The notes: a model not told the origin generated them from the letters alone. DNA of 64,000 nucleotides from Anabaena lutea FACHB-196 (GCF_014698305.1 NZ_JACJST010000001.1:310001-374000); one strand, 5' to 3'. Positions 25,737-35,291 are shown, counted from the first letter of the stretch. Translations and numbers: made by a program.

Positions 25737-26741
25737 ATGCAGACAATTTTCACAAAATATCGCCTATTCTGGGCAATTTTACTTCTGATTAGCGCCTTGG
25801 TAATAACGTTATTAGTTTCTCTTTCTCAAGGTGCAGTTCCTTTAAATTTATCGGAATTTTATCAAGCAATTCTACGCCAAGGCGACCCAATTAAGCAAAC
25901 TATTCTTTGGGATTTACGGCTACCTCGCATTGTGGCGGCGTTAATTGTGGGTGCGGCTTTGGGAATGTCTGGCGCACTTTTACAAGGAATGTTACGTAAT
26001 AGTTTGGCTGACCCGTTTATATTGGGAATTTCTGCTGGTGCAGGACTAATTGTCATTATTATGATTGTTTTGCAAGTTTTCCCTATAGCGATTCCTTTAG
26101 CAGCTTGGTTGGGGGCAATTTTGACTTCTGCTATTGTTATTTTCCTCGGTCGCGCTGGTGGGGGAATTTCGGTGGAAAGATTGATTTTAGGAGGGGTTGC
26201 TGTTAGTGCTTTGTTTGGTTCTGTACAAAGTACGTTGTTATTAATGGCGGAAGATGGACAGATACAAATTGCGTTAAGTTGGTTAGTGGGTAGTTTAAAT
26301 GGTCGTGGTTGGACGGAAATTTCTACAGCTAGTCCTTATATTATTGTGGCTTTATTGTGCGGATGTTTGTTGGCGCGATCGCTCAATGTCTTGGCTTTGG
26401 GTGACGATTTGACTGTAGGGTTGGGGGTTTCGTTAATGCGATCGCGTTTATTAATTGGTGGTATTGCTACTTTATTAGCCGCAGGTGCTGTTAGTATCGG
26501 TGGTTTAATCGGTTTTGTGGGGTTGGTTGTTCCTCACGGTGTACGTTTAATTGTGGGAACAGATCACCGTTTTGTTTTACCACTTTCAGCTTTAGCAGGT
26601 GCATGGTTATTGATGTTTGCAGATTTACTTTCTCGACTAGGTGCGGTAGAACTTCCTGTCGGTTCGGTGACTGCTTTGTTGGGTTCACCGTTGTTTATTT
26701 GGTTGCTGTATCGTCGTTCGGGTGATGTTAACAAGTTTTAA
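25737..26741 (+). CDS. FecCD-family ABC transporter permease
   Basis: This 334-residue, highly hydrophobic protein has about ten membrane helices and FecCD/BtuC signatures: RLPRIVAALIVGAALGMSGA near residue 63 and GLIGFVGLVVPHGVRL near 253. These permeases import iron-siderophore, haem or cobalamin with a periplasmic binding protein. The matching ATPase is 1.5 kb downstream at 28207, the two being separated by two genes on the other strand. No substrate-binding protein gene is adjacent, so the cargo is unknown. ATG 25737 has no visible ribosome-binding site. Confidence 0.92.
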   Translation: MQTIFTKYRLFWAILLLISALVITLLVSLSQGAVPLNLSEFYQAILRQGDPIKQTILWDLRLPRIVAALIVGAALGMSGALLQGMLRNSLADPFILGISAGAGLIVIIMIVLQVFPIAIPLAAWLGAILTSAIVIFLGRAGGGISVERLILGGVAVSALFGSVQSTLLLMAEDGQIQIALSWLVGSLNGRGWTEISTASPYIIVALLCGCLLARSLNVLALGDDLTVGLGVSLMRSRLLIGGIATLLAAGAVSIGGLIGFVGLVVPHGVRLIVGTDHRFVLPLSALAGAWLLMFADLLSRLGAVELPVGSVTALLGSPLFIWLLYRRSGDVNKF

Positions 26742-26868
26742 TATTCAGTTTCATTGAATATTTATGATGAGGATGAGGATGGACGCAGAGATTATTTAAT
26801 CAGCAATTACACGCAATGAAAATCAAAAATTAATCCCGGATAATTACACGGTCAATCTGATGTAACTC

Positions 26869-27462
26869 TTAGTAAGATGTATTTTCTCTGGGAGACATAC
26901 GTCTTTGTTTCATCATTTCTCGCTGTTCTGTAGTCAAAACGGCTTGAATTTGTTTTCGTTGATTGCGTATAATTTGATTAACTGCCTTTTTTTGATTTGC
27001 TGACAGATTTAGCGATCGCAGTCTACTCATTGACAATTTATCACTACTATTATCAGCAGATTCAAATTCCTCTTGCTGTTCGGGAGATAGGAGTGCAACT
27101 ACTTTCGCTTCATTTTGCGTTCTAATTCGTCTTATTTGTGCTTTTTGATTGTCAGTTAAGTTGAGTTCTGATATTTGCTCTGGATATCTATTTATATCTC
27201 TTTGGGATGAGCGATAATTTCTGCCATTTTCAGATGAGTTATTATTTGTGTCATTTTCAGATGAGTTATCATTTGTACCATTTTCAAATGAGTTATCATT
27301 TGTGCCATTTTCAGATGAGCGATAATTTCTGCCATTTCCCGTAGAATCATTAGGAAAAGAAGTTCGATTAGGAGAAGATAATTGACATCCTGTAGTCAAA
27401 ATAGCGATGGATAAAACCGCTGCGGGCATAGCAAAAATACTCAACATCCGTTTATAGTTCAT
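26869..27462 (-). CDS. Lipoprotein with Spy/CpxP-like LTxxQ motifs and Asn-rich repeats
   Basis: This 197-residue protein starts with a lipoprotein signal (AILTTGC, lipobox Cys near residue 26). A low-complexity Asn/Ser/Gly region follows, built from ~10-residue repeats (ENGTNDNSS type, 30-bp DNA units at 27224-27330). The C-terminal half carries two LTxxQ-like motifs, LNLTDNQKAQI and LNLSANQKKAV, as in the Spy/CpxP periplasmic chaperone and metal-stress family. GGAG nine bases before ATG 27462 favours that start over 27477. It lies between the halves of a metal or cofactor importer, on the opposite strand. Confidence 0.7.
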   Translation of the reverse strand: MNYKRMLSIFAMPAAVLSIAILTTGCQLSSPNRTSFPNDSTGNGRNYRSSENGTNDNSFENGTNDNSSENDTNNNSSENGRNYRSSQRDINRYPEQISELNLTDNQKAQIRRIRTQNEAKVVALLSPEQQEEFESADNSSDKLSMSRLRSLNLSANQKKAVNQIIRNQRKQIQAVLTTEQREMMKQRRMSPRENTSY

Positions 27463-27657
27463 GAATTGATACTCCATAAATACATCTCAATCTAATAGAG
27501 GCATACTCTTTTTATATCAGTTATTTTTGGGTTAGCTCCAAAAATTATAGCTGCGTTTAACAACTTTAAAAAAGTACCATCTCTATCTACTTAAATAAAG
27601 TCGATATGAGATGGTAATAACAATAATTAGTAAAAATATTAGGAACGATAGTCTACC

Positions 27658-27981
27658 TTAATATCGACGTTCTCGACGAAATTCGTTTTGGTAGCGAAAT
27701 TCTCTTTCTCTACGAGTTTCTTGTCTGTGATTATTGTCTCGTCTGTAATTATCGTCTCTTCTGTAATTATCGTCTCTTCTGTAATTATCGTCTCGTCTGT
27801 GATTATTGTCTCGTCTGTAATTATCGTCTCTTCTGTGATTATTGTCTCGTCTATGACGAATTTCTTGCCGCTGATTTCTATAATTGTTTGGATTAGCAGC
27901 TAATGCTGGAGATATGCCTACACTACCTAGTGTTATTAAACCAAGTGTACCAAGTAAGATAAGAGATTTGTGTAAATTCAT
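27658..27981 (-). CDS. Small exported Arg/Asp/Asn repeat protein
   Basis: This 107-residue protein has a classical signal peptide (cleavage probably after SPALA). The mature part consists almost entirely of six-residue repeats RRDDNY and RRDNNH (18-bp DNA units, 27723-27850). It is very basic and acidic at once, and likely disordered. The His/Asp content might bind metal or nucleic acid; that is speculation. I recognise no family. The plus-strand frame over the repeats (VIIVSS repeats) is an artefact. The gene sits next to the LTxxQ lipoprotein gene, in the same orientation. Confidence 0.6.
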   Translation of the reverse strand: MNLHKSLILLGTLGLITLGSVGISPALAANPNNYRNQRQEIRHRRDNNHRRDDNYRRDNNHRRDDNYRRDDNYRRDDNYRRDNNHRQETRREREFRYQNEFRRERRY

Positions 27982-28206
27982 AGTGAGTTTTCTTCAGAAT
28001 GAAATTAGTTTTAGGGTTGTTTTATTCCAACCTACTTAAAGCATAAAATTAGAGTTGCATGGCGATATAGGTAAAAAGTCACTAATCTGTTCATGACTTT
28101 AGTCATGTTTATCTAATATTCTTAACTAGTAATTATATTGCAAAAACTCCTGTATTCTGCTAGAAATAGAATAGCCTATCAATTGTTTTTTTATATTTTA
28201 AAATAA

Positions 28207-28986
28207 ATGCCTCTCGAATTACAAAATCTCACAGGTGGTTATACTGTTTCGCCAATTATTCAAGATATTAATCTTTCTTTGCAAACTGGAGAATGGTTAA
28301 GTTTAGTTGGTGCTAATGGTTCTGGTAAATCTACTCTACTCAAATTAATTAGTAGAATTCTTTCACCACAGCAGGGAGTCATATTATTAGATGGGAAAGC
28401 AATTCATTCACAACCTCCCAATCTAATTGCTCAAAAGTTGGCGCTTTTACCCCAACAACAAACAGTTCCTGTCGGTTTAACAGTACGTCAATTAGTGAGT
28501 TTAGGAAGAACACCTCATCAATCTTGGTGGCAATGGGAATTAAGTTCTGAAGATAGACAAAAGGTTGAAGCAGCAATTAAAAAAACCCAATTAGAAAAAT
28601 TTAGCAATCGCTTGATTGAAGAATTATCAGGTGGTGAAAGACAACGGGCTTTTTTGGCTTTAGCTTTAGCTCAAGAACCGAAGGTGTTATTATTAGATGA
28701 ACCAACTACTTATTTAGATATAAATTATCAATTGCAATTATTAGAATTATTAAAAAATCTCAATCAGCAGCAAAATTTAACCATAGTCACAGTTTTACAT
28801 GAATTAAATTTAGCCGCACGCTATAGTTCTCGGATTGCTTTATTAAAACAAGGTCATCTTTGGGAAGTGGGTACACCGGAAGCAGTGCTAACACCAACTA
28901 ATATTGCTCAAGTTTTTGGGGTAGAATCTATAATTATTAACACACCTGTCGGGTTACAAGTTTGTGCTATTTCTGCTGTTGTTTAG
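28207..28986 (+). CDS. FecE/BtuD-type ABC transporter ATP-binding protein
   Basis: This 259-residue ATPase has Walker A GANGSGKST, signature LSGGERQRAFLALAL, Walker B VLLLDEPTTYLD and the switch His in VLHELNLAARY. The TTYLD form is typical of iron-siderophore/cobalamin importer ATPases. It probably partners the FecCD permease at 25737. The separation of the two genes by a 1.4-kb insert on the opposite strand is unusual for such operons. Confidence 0.93.
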   Translation: MPLELQNLTGGYTVSPIIQDINLSLQTGEWLSLVGANGSGKSTLLKLISRILSPQQGVILLDGKAIHSQPPNLIAQKLALLPQQQTVPVGLTVRQLVSLGRTPHQSWWQWELSSEDRQKVEAAIKKTQLEKFSNRLIEELSGGERQRAFLALALAQEPKVLLLDEPTTYLDINYQLQLLELLKNLNQQQNLTIVTVLHELNLAARYSSRIALLKQGHLWEVGTPEAVLTPTNIAQVFGVESIIINTPVGLQVCAISAVV

Positions 28987-29036
28987 AAGATGTTTTCAAA
29001 GTCATTGCCGATTTATCATCATCATTGTAAAATAAA

Positions 29037-29085
29037 TATAGGAATCCAATTTGATTTTTGAATAAATCTAAGTAGTTGTAGGGTG
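29037..29085. repeat. 49-bp dispersed repeat, copy 1
   Basis: It matches 40183-40231 in the same orientation with about five differences (core TTTGATTTTTGAA, then AAATCTAAGTA and TTGTAGGGTG). It is followed by the common cyanobacterial palindrome GGGTGGGCAATGCCCACC. Confidence 0.75.
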
Positions 29086-29158
29086 GGCAATGCCCACCAA
29101 AACCATGATTAATTTGGATAGTGAGTAAGTCCTAATAACTATACTTTTTTTCTCAAAT

Positions 29159-29413
29159 ATGAAATTACCAGAACTTGAACAAGCAACAATAGACAGAATT
29201 GTAGAAATGGCATGGGAAGACAGAACCCCTTTTGATGCGATTGAAATTCAATTTGGGCTACTGGAAAAACAAGTGATTGCTTTAATGCGTCGGGAGATGA
29301 AAGAATCAAGTTTTAGAATGTGGAGGGAGCGTGTAACTCAGCGGAAGACTAAGCATTTGAAAAAGCGAGATTTTATTGCGGGTACTTTTAAATCCGATAA
29401 TCAAAAAACTTAA
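29159..29413 (+). CDS. TIGR03643 family protein
   Basis: This 84-residue basic protein matches the TIGR03643 pattern: DRIVEMAWEDRTPFDAIEIQFGL, then VIALMRREMKxSSFRMWRERV. A helix-turn-helix-like N-terminal half and a basic C-terminus (KHLKKRDF) suggest nucleic-acid binding, though the function is unknown. It is 27 bases ahead of the DUF362 gene and probably cotranscribed. Confidence 0.85.
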   Translation: MKLPELEQATIDRIVEMAWEDRTPFDAIEIQFGLLEKQVIALMRREMKESSFRMWRERVTQRKTKHLKKRDFIAGTFKSDNQKT

Positions 29414-29440
29414 TCTTAATCTTCTTATCTGAGTCAATTC

Positions 29441-30229
29441 ATGAATACTAAATTATTAAATTTTCCTGTTCAAGTCACAGATACCAATGAATTTATATAT
29501 CAACCACCGACTGCGGCTATTAATGCTAAACGGATCTTAGTAAAACCTAATTTGGGTTATCCAGTTGCACCTCCTGTAACTGTCAGCATGAAAGTATTAG
29601 CTGCGGTACTTCAAGGTTTACGTTCCTGCAATCCTCATGCAGAAATTGTAATTGTTGAAGGTGTATGTTCACCAGTTTCTCTACCAGAAATAGCCAGTCG
29701 TAATGGTTTATATTCATTGCTAGATGCAGGAATGCAATTATTAGATGCAGATGAATTACCATTGAAGGAATATCCCAATCTTTCTCCTCAACCAGTTCGG
29801 TTTAAAACAATGCTGGCTCCTGCAATTTTAGAGGAAGTAGATTGTAGAATTTCGGTAAGTGCTTTCAAACGCACATATATTAATGACAAACCTTTAATTT
29901 CAGCTTCTTTAAAAAACTTGTATGGGTTGTTTCCTCGCAGTCGTTATAAAGCCAGAAGTCCAAAATCACGAGGACAATTACACCGTCCTTCTGTTCCTTT
30001 AATTTTGCAAGATGTTTATTTCACTATTGGACATTTATTTAATGGTGCGGTTGTGGATGGTAATCTCAAGTTTGTTAGTGCTGATTGGAAACCAGATAAA
30101 GGTAAATCTATAGAATTAGGTAAGGTATTTGCTGGTGAAGATATGCTGACAGTTGACCGTGTTGCTTGTGAAATTGGTGGAGAAACAATAGCAGATTATT
30201 TGGATGCTATTGAAAGTCTCAGAGGTTAA
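29441..30229 (+). CDS. DUF362 domain protein
   Basis: This 262-residue protein has the DUF362 features ILVKPNLG near residue 31, IVIVEG near 67, VSAFKRTYINDKPLISASLKN near 140 and an Asp/Gly-rich C-terminal segment. DUF362 proteins are of unknown biochemistry and are sometimes fused to ferredoxin domains, though this one lacks iron-sulphur cysteines. It is the second gene of a two-gene group with the TIGR03643 protein. The inverted motif GCCCACCCTAC at 30286 mirrors GTAGGGTGGGC at 29078, so the pair is flanked by short inverted repeats. Confidence 0.82.
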   Translation: MNTKLLNFPVQVTDTNEFIYQPPTAAINAKRILVKPNLGYPVAPPVTVSMKVLAAVLQGLRSCNPHAEIVIVEGVCSPVSLPEIASRNGLYSLLDAGMQLLDADELPLKEYPNLSPQPVRFKTMLAPAILEEVDCRISVSAFKRTYINDKPLISASLKNLYGLFPRSRYKARSPKSRGQLHRPSVPLILQDVYFTIGHLFNGAVVDGNLKFVSADWKPDKGKSIELGKVFAGEDMLTVDRVACEIGGETIADYLDAIESLRG

Positions 30230-30325
30230 GTAATCGCTTTTTACTATATTCATTTACATCTTGCATCTTCTCAATCATGGTTGGAATGCCCACCCTACTA
30301 AATAATCAGGTTTTTAAACTTATAT

Positions 30326-32128
30326 TTACTCCATCAACATCAACTGTAAGGGATTTAAATGTACATACCAAGGAAAAGATTGGTCTTTAATTGTCACCCA
30401 TTTTTCCTTATAAACTTCAGCTTGTAAGTGGTAATCATGAGCATGATTAGCAGGTGAATGTAGCTTTAAAAATAAAGTCATTCGGTGAGGTGTTTCGCTG
30501 ATTCTTGCTATCCAACAAGGAAAAGTATTTTCTTGATTAGGGTTGTTGCTAAAGGTAATTTGATGAGCGCGAATACCAATGTGAGATAATTTGTTAGGAA
30601 TTGTTTCTGTAACTTTGAGAGTACAACCCCAATCAATTGCTTCTACTTTTTGTGGTGATAGCGCCACAGCATGAGAAAAGTTTTTACACCCAGTAATTTG
30701 AGCAACACTCATACTAGCAGGATGCTGAAAAATTTCATATTTAGAACCATGATGAGCTTCTTTTCCCTGTTCTAATACTAATAAATTAGGACAAAGCCGA
30801 TATGCTTCTTCCATGTTGTGAGTAACAAATAAAGTTACACCCGAATAATCAGCTAAAGTTTCTGTCATTTGTTGTTCTAACTGACTACGTAAATGTGTAT
30901 CTAGGGCAGAAAATGGCTCATCTAAAAGTAATGCTTCTGGTTGACTTGCTAAAGCTCTAGCTAAGGCTACTCGTTGTTGTTGTCCTCCTGAAAGTTGGTG
31001 CGGATAGCGATCGCCTAATCCTTGTAATCGCATTGCTGATAATTGCTTTTCTACCTCCAACCTTATATTGCCATTAGATAATCCCTTGGGTAAACCAAAA
31101 CCAATATTTTGCGCTACAGTCATGTGTGGAAAAAGGGCATAATTCTGGAATAAAAAACCAATATGGCGGTCGCGGCTAGGAATATTAATACCTTTTTCCG
31201 AATCAAATAATACTCGATCATTCAACAATATCCGCCCTTTTGTTGGTGTTTCTATTCCGGCAATACAGCGCAAAATCATACTTTTACCCGCACCAGAACC
31301 TCCTAATAATCCTAAAGGTTCATCATCGGTATTAAAAGCAATTTGAAGATGAAAACTTGCTAGTCTTTTTTCGATATCTAGAAATAAACCAGATGTAGAA
31401 TATTTTATAGGTGAAGATAAAGATTGATTCTCTAATTCTCCTGTTTCTGATTTTTCCTGGGGTTTGCTTTTGTGCTGGAATTCTTGCCATAAGTTAGCCA
31501 CAATAATTCCTGATAGAGAAATTACCATAATAGCAATTGCCCAAAACCAAGCTTCATTCATTGCACCGGCTTCTACAGCAAAATATATCGCCATTGGTAT
31601 CGTCTGGGTTTGTCCAGGAATGTTACCCGCTAACATCAAGGTTGCACCAAATTCACCCAAAGCACGGGCAAAAGCTAAGGTAGTCGCTGCCACAATCCCA
31701 GGAAATGCTAAAGGTAAACTAATGCGCCAAAATATTGTTGATTCTTTAGCACCTAATGTCCTCGCTACCCGCAATAAATTAGCATCAATTTGTTGAAAAG
31801 CTCCCAATGCAGTTTTATACATTAATGGAAAAGAAACCACGGTTGCGGCAATGGCTGCACCATACCAAGTAAACACGATGGTGACATCAAATGGTTCCAT
31901 CAATTTACCAACTGGTCCATTTTTACCAAAAAATAGCAGCAGCAAAAAACCAACAACCGTAGGTGGTAAAATTAGCGGTGCGACGAATATACCCTCGATT
32001 ACAGATTTCCCTTTACCGCGATATCCCAACATCCAGTAAGCAGCACCGATACCCAAAAAGAAAGTGATAAAGGTCGCTAATAATGAGGTTTTCAGCGATA
32101 TCCAGAGGGGTGATAAATCCTGTGGCAT
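30326..32128 (-). CDS. modBC: Molybdate ABC transporter, fused permease and ATPase (ModBC)
   Basis: One 600-residue protein holds both parts. Residues ~1-215 are a ModB permease with five to six helices and the EAA-type loop ARTLGAKESTIFWRISLP. After a short linker, residues ~250-600 are a ModC ATPase with Walker A GGSGAGKS, signature LSGGQQQR, Walker B ALLLDEPFSALD and a C-terminal MOP/TOBE-like regulatory part. The fusion is known in cyanobacteria. It imports molybdate (or tungstate) for nitrate reductase, nitrogenase and similar enzymes; a molybdopterin enzyme is encoded at 44011. The periplasmic ModA is not in the window. Confidence 0.92.
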   Translation of the reverse strand: MPQDLSPLWISLKTSLLATFITFFLGIGAAYWMLGYRGKGKSVIEGIFVAPLILPPTVVGFLLLLFFGKNGPVGKLMEPFDVTIVFTWYGAAIAATVVSFPLMYKTALGAFQQIDANLLRVARTLGAKESTIFWRISLPLAFPGIVAATTLAFARALGEFGATLMLAGNIPGQTQTIPMAIYFAVEAGAMNEAWFWAIAIMVISLSGIIVANLWQEFQHKSKPQEKSETGELENQSLSSPIKYSTSGLFLDIEKRLASFHLQIAFNTDDEPLGLLGGSGAGKSMILRCIAGIETPTKGRILLNDRVLFDSEKGINIPSRDRHIGFLFQNYALFPHMTVAQNIGFGLPKGLSNGNIRLEVEKQLSAMRLQGLGDRYPHQLSGGQQQRVALARALASQPEALLLDEPFSALDTHLRSQLEQQMTETLADYSGVTLFVTHNMEEAYRLCPNLLVLEQGKEAHHGSKYEIFQHPASMSVAQITGCKNFSHAVALSPQKVEAIDWGCTLKVTETIPNKLSHIGIRAHQITFSNNPNQENTFPCWIARISETPHRMTLFLKLHSPANHAHDYHLQAEVYKEKWVTIKDQSFPWYVHLNPLQLMLME

Positions 32129-32211
32129 AGTTTATGTATTTCCAACTTAGTTGGTATTATAACCTAAACCAGAGAAAAAGCCTGTTACCGTTTTTTTAGA
32201 ATCAGACAAAT

Positions 32212-32949
32212 ATGAAAATTCACAAACATTTAACCATTCACACTTACCTTGCGGCTTTGATCATCGGATTATGCATATCTGGGGAGAATATTGTCGCACA
32301 AACCTTAGTTGTTCCAGAAAAATTAATTGGGTTTGATACTCCTGAAGGTGAAAAATTGTTAATTGAAAGTAAATCGCGGGCTGATTTTTTCCCTTTAAGT
32401 ATGCAGTTTGTCACTCAAGATAATCTTGCTTATTGTGGAGTTGCAAGTATTGTGATGGTGTTAAACAGTTTAAAAATTCCTGCACCGGAAACTCCAGAGT
32501 ATAGAGAATTTAAAGTATTTACCCAAGATAACTTTTTTAGTAATGAAAAAACTCAACAAGTCATAGAACAAAAAAAAGTTGCCTGGAGTGGAATGAATTT
32601 ACAACAGTTAGGAGGATTATTATCAAGTTATGATGGTGTAAAAGTCCAAGTTTATTATGGAAGTAATAGCAGTTTAGAAGAGTTTCGTAAATTAGCAGCC
32701 GAGAACTTAAAACAACCAAATAATTTTGTTTTAGTTAATTATTTACGTAAAGAAATCGGGCAAGAAAGAGGCGGTCATATTTCCCCTTTAGCCGCATATA
32801 ATGAAGTCACAGATAGATTTTTGATTATGGATGTTTCTCGCTATAAATATCCACCTGTTTGGGTAAAAACAGCAGATTTGTGGAAAGCGATGAGTACAGT
32901 TGACGTAGCTTCTGGGAAGACTAGAGGTTTTGTATTTGTGAGTAAATAA
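32212..32949 (+). CDS. Phytochelatin synthase-like papain-fold protein
   Basis: This 245-residue exported protein (signal peptide ending near IVAQ) has the phytochelatin-synthase catalytic domain with the Cys-His-Asp triad Cys75 (AYCGVAS), His189 (GGHISP) and Asp207 (IMDVSRY). Prokaryotic members lack the plant C-terminal domain and mainly hydrolyse glutathione to gamma-Glu-Cys, with weak phytochelatin formation; the Nostoc homologue is the structural model of the family. It has its own promoter region of 83 bases, divergent from modBC. Confidence 0.88.
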   Translation: MKIHKHLTIHTYLAALIIGLCISGENIVAQTLVVPEKLIGFDTPEGEKLLIESKSRADFFPLSMQFVTQDNLAYCGVASIVMVLNSLKIPAPETPEYREFKVFTQDNFFSNEKTQQVIEQKKVAWSGMNLQQLGGLLSSYDGVKVQVYYGSNSSLEEFRKLAAENLKQPNNFVLVNYLRKEIGQERGGHISPLAAYNEVTDRFLIMDVSRYKYPPVWVKTADLWKAMSTVDVASGKTRGFVFVSK

Positions 32950-33019
32950 TTATGGTTTTTCATAGATACAGCAGAATTCAGGAGTCAGGAGTCAGGAGAC
33001 GCTTCGCAGACCTCCGGTT

Positions 33020-33091
33020 CAGGAGTAAAACCCTCTTGTCGTGGGAGTTTCATTATCAATTGATGTCCTAACCACCCTGTCCACGGCTATA
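33020..33091 (+). repeat. 72-bp dispersed repeat, copy A
   Basis: The reverse complement of this segment is found at 37164-37235 with four mismatches in 72 bases. Immediately upstream, GGAGTCAGGAGTCAGGAG (32980-32998) is a 7-bp array that also occurs near 35696. Confidence 0.85.
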
Positions 33092-33158
33092 TCTCTAGGA
33101 CTTAAGCACTGTACAAATTAATCATGGTATAATTACCATAACCAATAGTCTATTCTGG

Positions 33159-33821
33159 TTAAGAATTTAGCTGTGATAATTCAAATCTGACTTTCTCCAG
33201 CATTTCTTGATATAGAGGATCTTGGAGACCACTTCCGAAAGCCCCACTTAAATATTGCTGTAAAAGGTTTTCGGCTGCTTTATAATCTGCGATCGCACTT
33301 TGTTTATTTCCTAAATCCCGATACATATTCCCTCTCAAAGAGTATGCATCAGCAGAAGAAGCACTTTTACTAATTACTTGATTCAAATCTGAAATTGCTT
33401 TGTGCTTTTCGCCTAACTTTTCGTAAGCCCTAGCCCTGTTCCAGTATGCGCCACTACTAAAACCGAATCTACCTGTATTTTGCCTAATTACTTCCGTATA
33501 GTCTGCTACTGCTGCTTTGTAATTCCCAACGTTATGGTAAGCATTGGCACGATGATAGTAGGGTTCTTCAGCTTTAGGATTTAGTCGAATTGCCTGCGTG
33601 AAAGAAGAAACCGCAGCGAGTGAGTCTTTTTGGCAGTCCTCTTGAAAGTGTCCCATGCCTATGAAATCGTCCATTGTATTAAGATATGGTGGCATAAGAG
33701 TTTGGCACTCAGTAGAGGCATTAGAAGCTGGTATTCGTGCAACTAATGTTATCCAAAAACCTAAGAGTAAAATAGATGATGCATAAGCTAATAAAGAAGA
33801 TCTAGAAAAAGCAAATTTCAT
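33159..33821 (-). CDS. TPR-repeat protein, membrane-anchored or exported
   Basis: This 220-residue protein has an N-terminal hydrophobic segment (LLAYASSILLLGFWITLV) acting as anchor or signal. About four TPR units follow from residue ~65 (AVSSFTQAIRLNPKAEEPYY, AVADYTEVIRQN, AISDLNQVISKS, AIADYKAAENLL). It is probably a periplasmic protein-binding adaptor. No partner can be inferred; the gene stands alone between repeat-rich spacers. Confidence 0.75.
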   Translation of the reverse strand: MKFAFSRSSLLAYASSILLLGFWITLVARIPASNASTECQTLMPPYLNTMDDFIGMGHFQEDCQKDSLAAVSSFTQAIRLNPKAEEPYYHRANAYHNVGNYKAAVADYTEVIRQNTGRFGFSSGAYWNRARAYEKLGEKHKAISDLNQVISKSASSADAYSLRGNMYRDLGNKQSAIADYKAAENLLQQYLSGAFGSGLQDPLYQEMLEKVRFELSQLNS

Positions 33822-34009
33822 AATTATATAATCCCAAACGTATTTTCAGTAAAGTAGAAATAGTGTTAACAGTTTGCCGCTTTCACAAAAGTGACCGCAT
33901 CATGTCAACAATAACATTCCGGATTCCTATATCATTAATAGGTGTGGTGGAAAACATCATTCATGAGTTTCGACTACGGTAATCATGAGACAAGCTGTGA
34001 GGCGCTTCT

Positions 34010-34345
34010 ATGTCTGAAACAAATTCTCAACAGATCATTAATACTGCCGAGACTCTCATCGAGAGCTATGCAAAAGGGAAACGCAATTTTAGTGGCGCGA
34101 ATTTGGGCAATGCCGACTTGCAAGGTGTTGATCTCAAAGGGTCTGATTTAAGTTACGCTGACTTGAGTGAAGCTAATCTCAATGGTGCTAACCTGAGAGG
34201 CTGTGACCTCAGTTTTGCCAATCTTAGTCAAGCTAATTTGCAAGATGTTGATCTTCGGGGAGCCTTATTATTTTCGGCCGATCTCCGTCAAGCTGATCTT
34301 AAGGGAGCGAAAATGGAAAAAGCCGATTGCGATTACCTACGGTAG
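34010..34345 (+). CDS. Pentapeptide-repeat protein
   Basis: This 111-residue protein has a short helical N-terminus (to residue ~28) followed by about fifteen pentapeptide units of the A(D/N)LxG type (SGANLGNADLQGVDLKGSDL), which fold into a right-handed four-sided beta-helix. The function is unknown; such proteins are abundant in cyanobacteria. Its last codons and stop fall in TACGGTAGGCTACGCCAACG, a dispersed cyanobacterial repeat, so the 3' end may have been truncated by repeat insertion. Confidence 0.8.
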   Translation: MSETNSQQIINTAETLIESYAKGKRNFSGANLGNADLQGVDLKGSDLSYADLSEANLNGANLRGCDLSFANLSQANLQDVDLRGALLFSADLRQADLKGAKMEKADCDYLR

Positions 34346-34430
34346 GCTACGCCAACGCACCACTCATTTTCCTCAAAATTTTGATCCCTTACAAGTGGGA
34401 TTACAAATTAAAGAAGCGTAGAAGCACAGA

Positions 34431-35291
34431 CTACACAGTCATTACTCTGCTATCAATTGGTAGTGAAAAGTCACGAGACCATTCATTCCAAGAGCCAAAA
34501 TAATTTCTAGCAGAAATTCCTACCTGTTCTAGGGCTATCAAAGTATTAGCAGCCCTTGAACCCTTAAAGCAGTAAATGTACACAATAGACTCTGAAGTAA
34601 TACCTACTGACTGACAAATTTCTCGGATTTCATCTGGCGATCGAAACGTGGGGATTTCCGATTCAGAATTCATCAGCTGATGCCATTCTAACCATACTGC
34701 GTTAGGGATTCTACCTTTGCGGGGACAAAAGTCAGGATGGTAGGGAGAAGAACTCAGCCCAAGCCATTCTGAACTGTCGCGCACATCTAATTTAATAATT
34801 GCTGGATTGTCAATTGCTTCCAACATCTCGGCAGTAGTCACCATTATGTCAGCGTTGGGATGCAATCTAAATATGCTGCTTTCACGTAATGGTAATTCAT
34901 CGGTAGTCGTGAATCCAGCCTTGAGCCATGCTTTATATCCTCCATGTAAAATAGATACCTGCTCGCAACCCAAATACTTCAGTAAAAAAGCGGCTCGACA
35001 AGATTGACCATAACCTTTATTTAAAGCATCTTCATAAACAATTAACCGTTCCGCACCAGATATTCCTACCCTGCTCATAATTTCTGCAAAATACTCTTGC
35101 AATTCCTTTAATCCTGCTGGTGAGGAATTGTCTAAAAGATAGGTGAAAAAATCTCTAATATTTATAGATTGAGGAATATGAGAAATAGCATAATCTTCTT
35201 GACTTCGCGTATCGATAATGACAGTCTGTGATGACTTTTCTGCTAAAAGTGACGTGACTTCTTGGAGAGAAATGAGGAGTTTTGTATTCAC
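34431..35291 (-). CDS. Sulfurtransferase with two rhodanese domains
   Basis: This 286-residue protein has an N-terminal inactive rhodanese domain (VIIDTRSQEDYAISHIP) and a C-terminal active one (KLDVRDSSEWLG and the active loop YCFKGSRA with Cys241). The six-residue loop C-x-x-G-x-R resembles thiosulfate sulfurtransferases rather than the CGSGVTA loop of most mercaptopyruvate enzymes. It transfers sulfane sulphur to acceptors such as cyanide or thiols. The gene is monocistronic by its spacing. Confidence 0.85.
   Translation of the reverse strand: MNTKLLISLQEVTSLLAEKSSQTVIIDTRSQEDYAISHIPQSINIRDFFTYLLDNSSPAGLKELQEYFAEIMSRVGISGAERLIVYEDALNKGYGQSCRAAFLLKYLGCEQVSILHGGYKAWLKAGFTTTDELPLRESSIFRLHPNADIMVTTAEMLEAIDNPAIIKLDVRDSSEWLGLSSSPYHPDFCPRKGRIPNAVWLEWHQLMNSESEIPTFRSPDEIREICQSVGITSESIVYIYCFKGSRAANTLIALEQVGISARNYFGSWNEWSRDFSLPIDSRVMTV

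Noticed and set aside
27688-27903. Plus-strand frame of VIIVSS repeats
   Set aside because: It is antisense to the RRDDNY repeat gene, which has a proper signal peptide and start.
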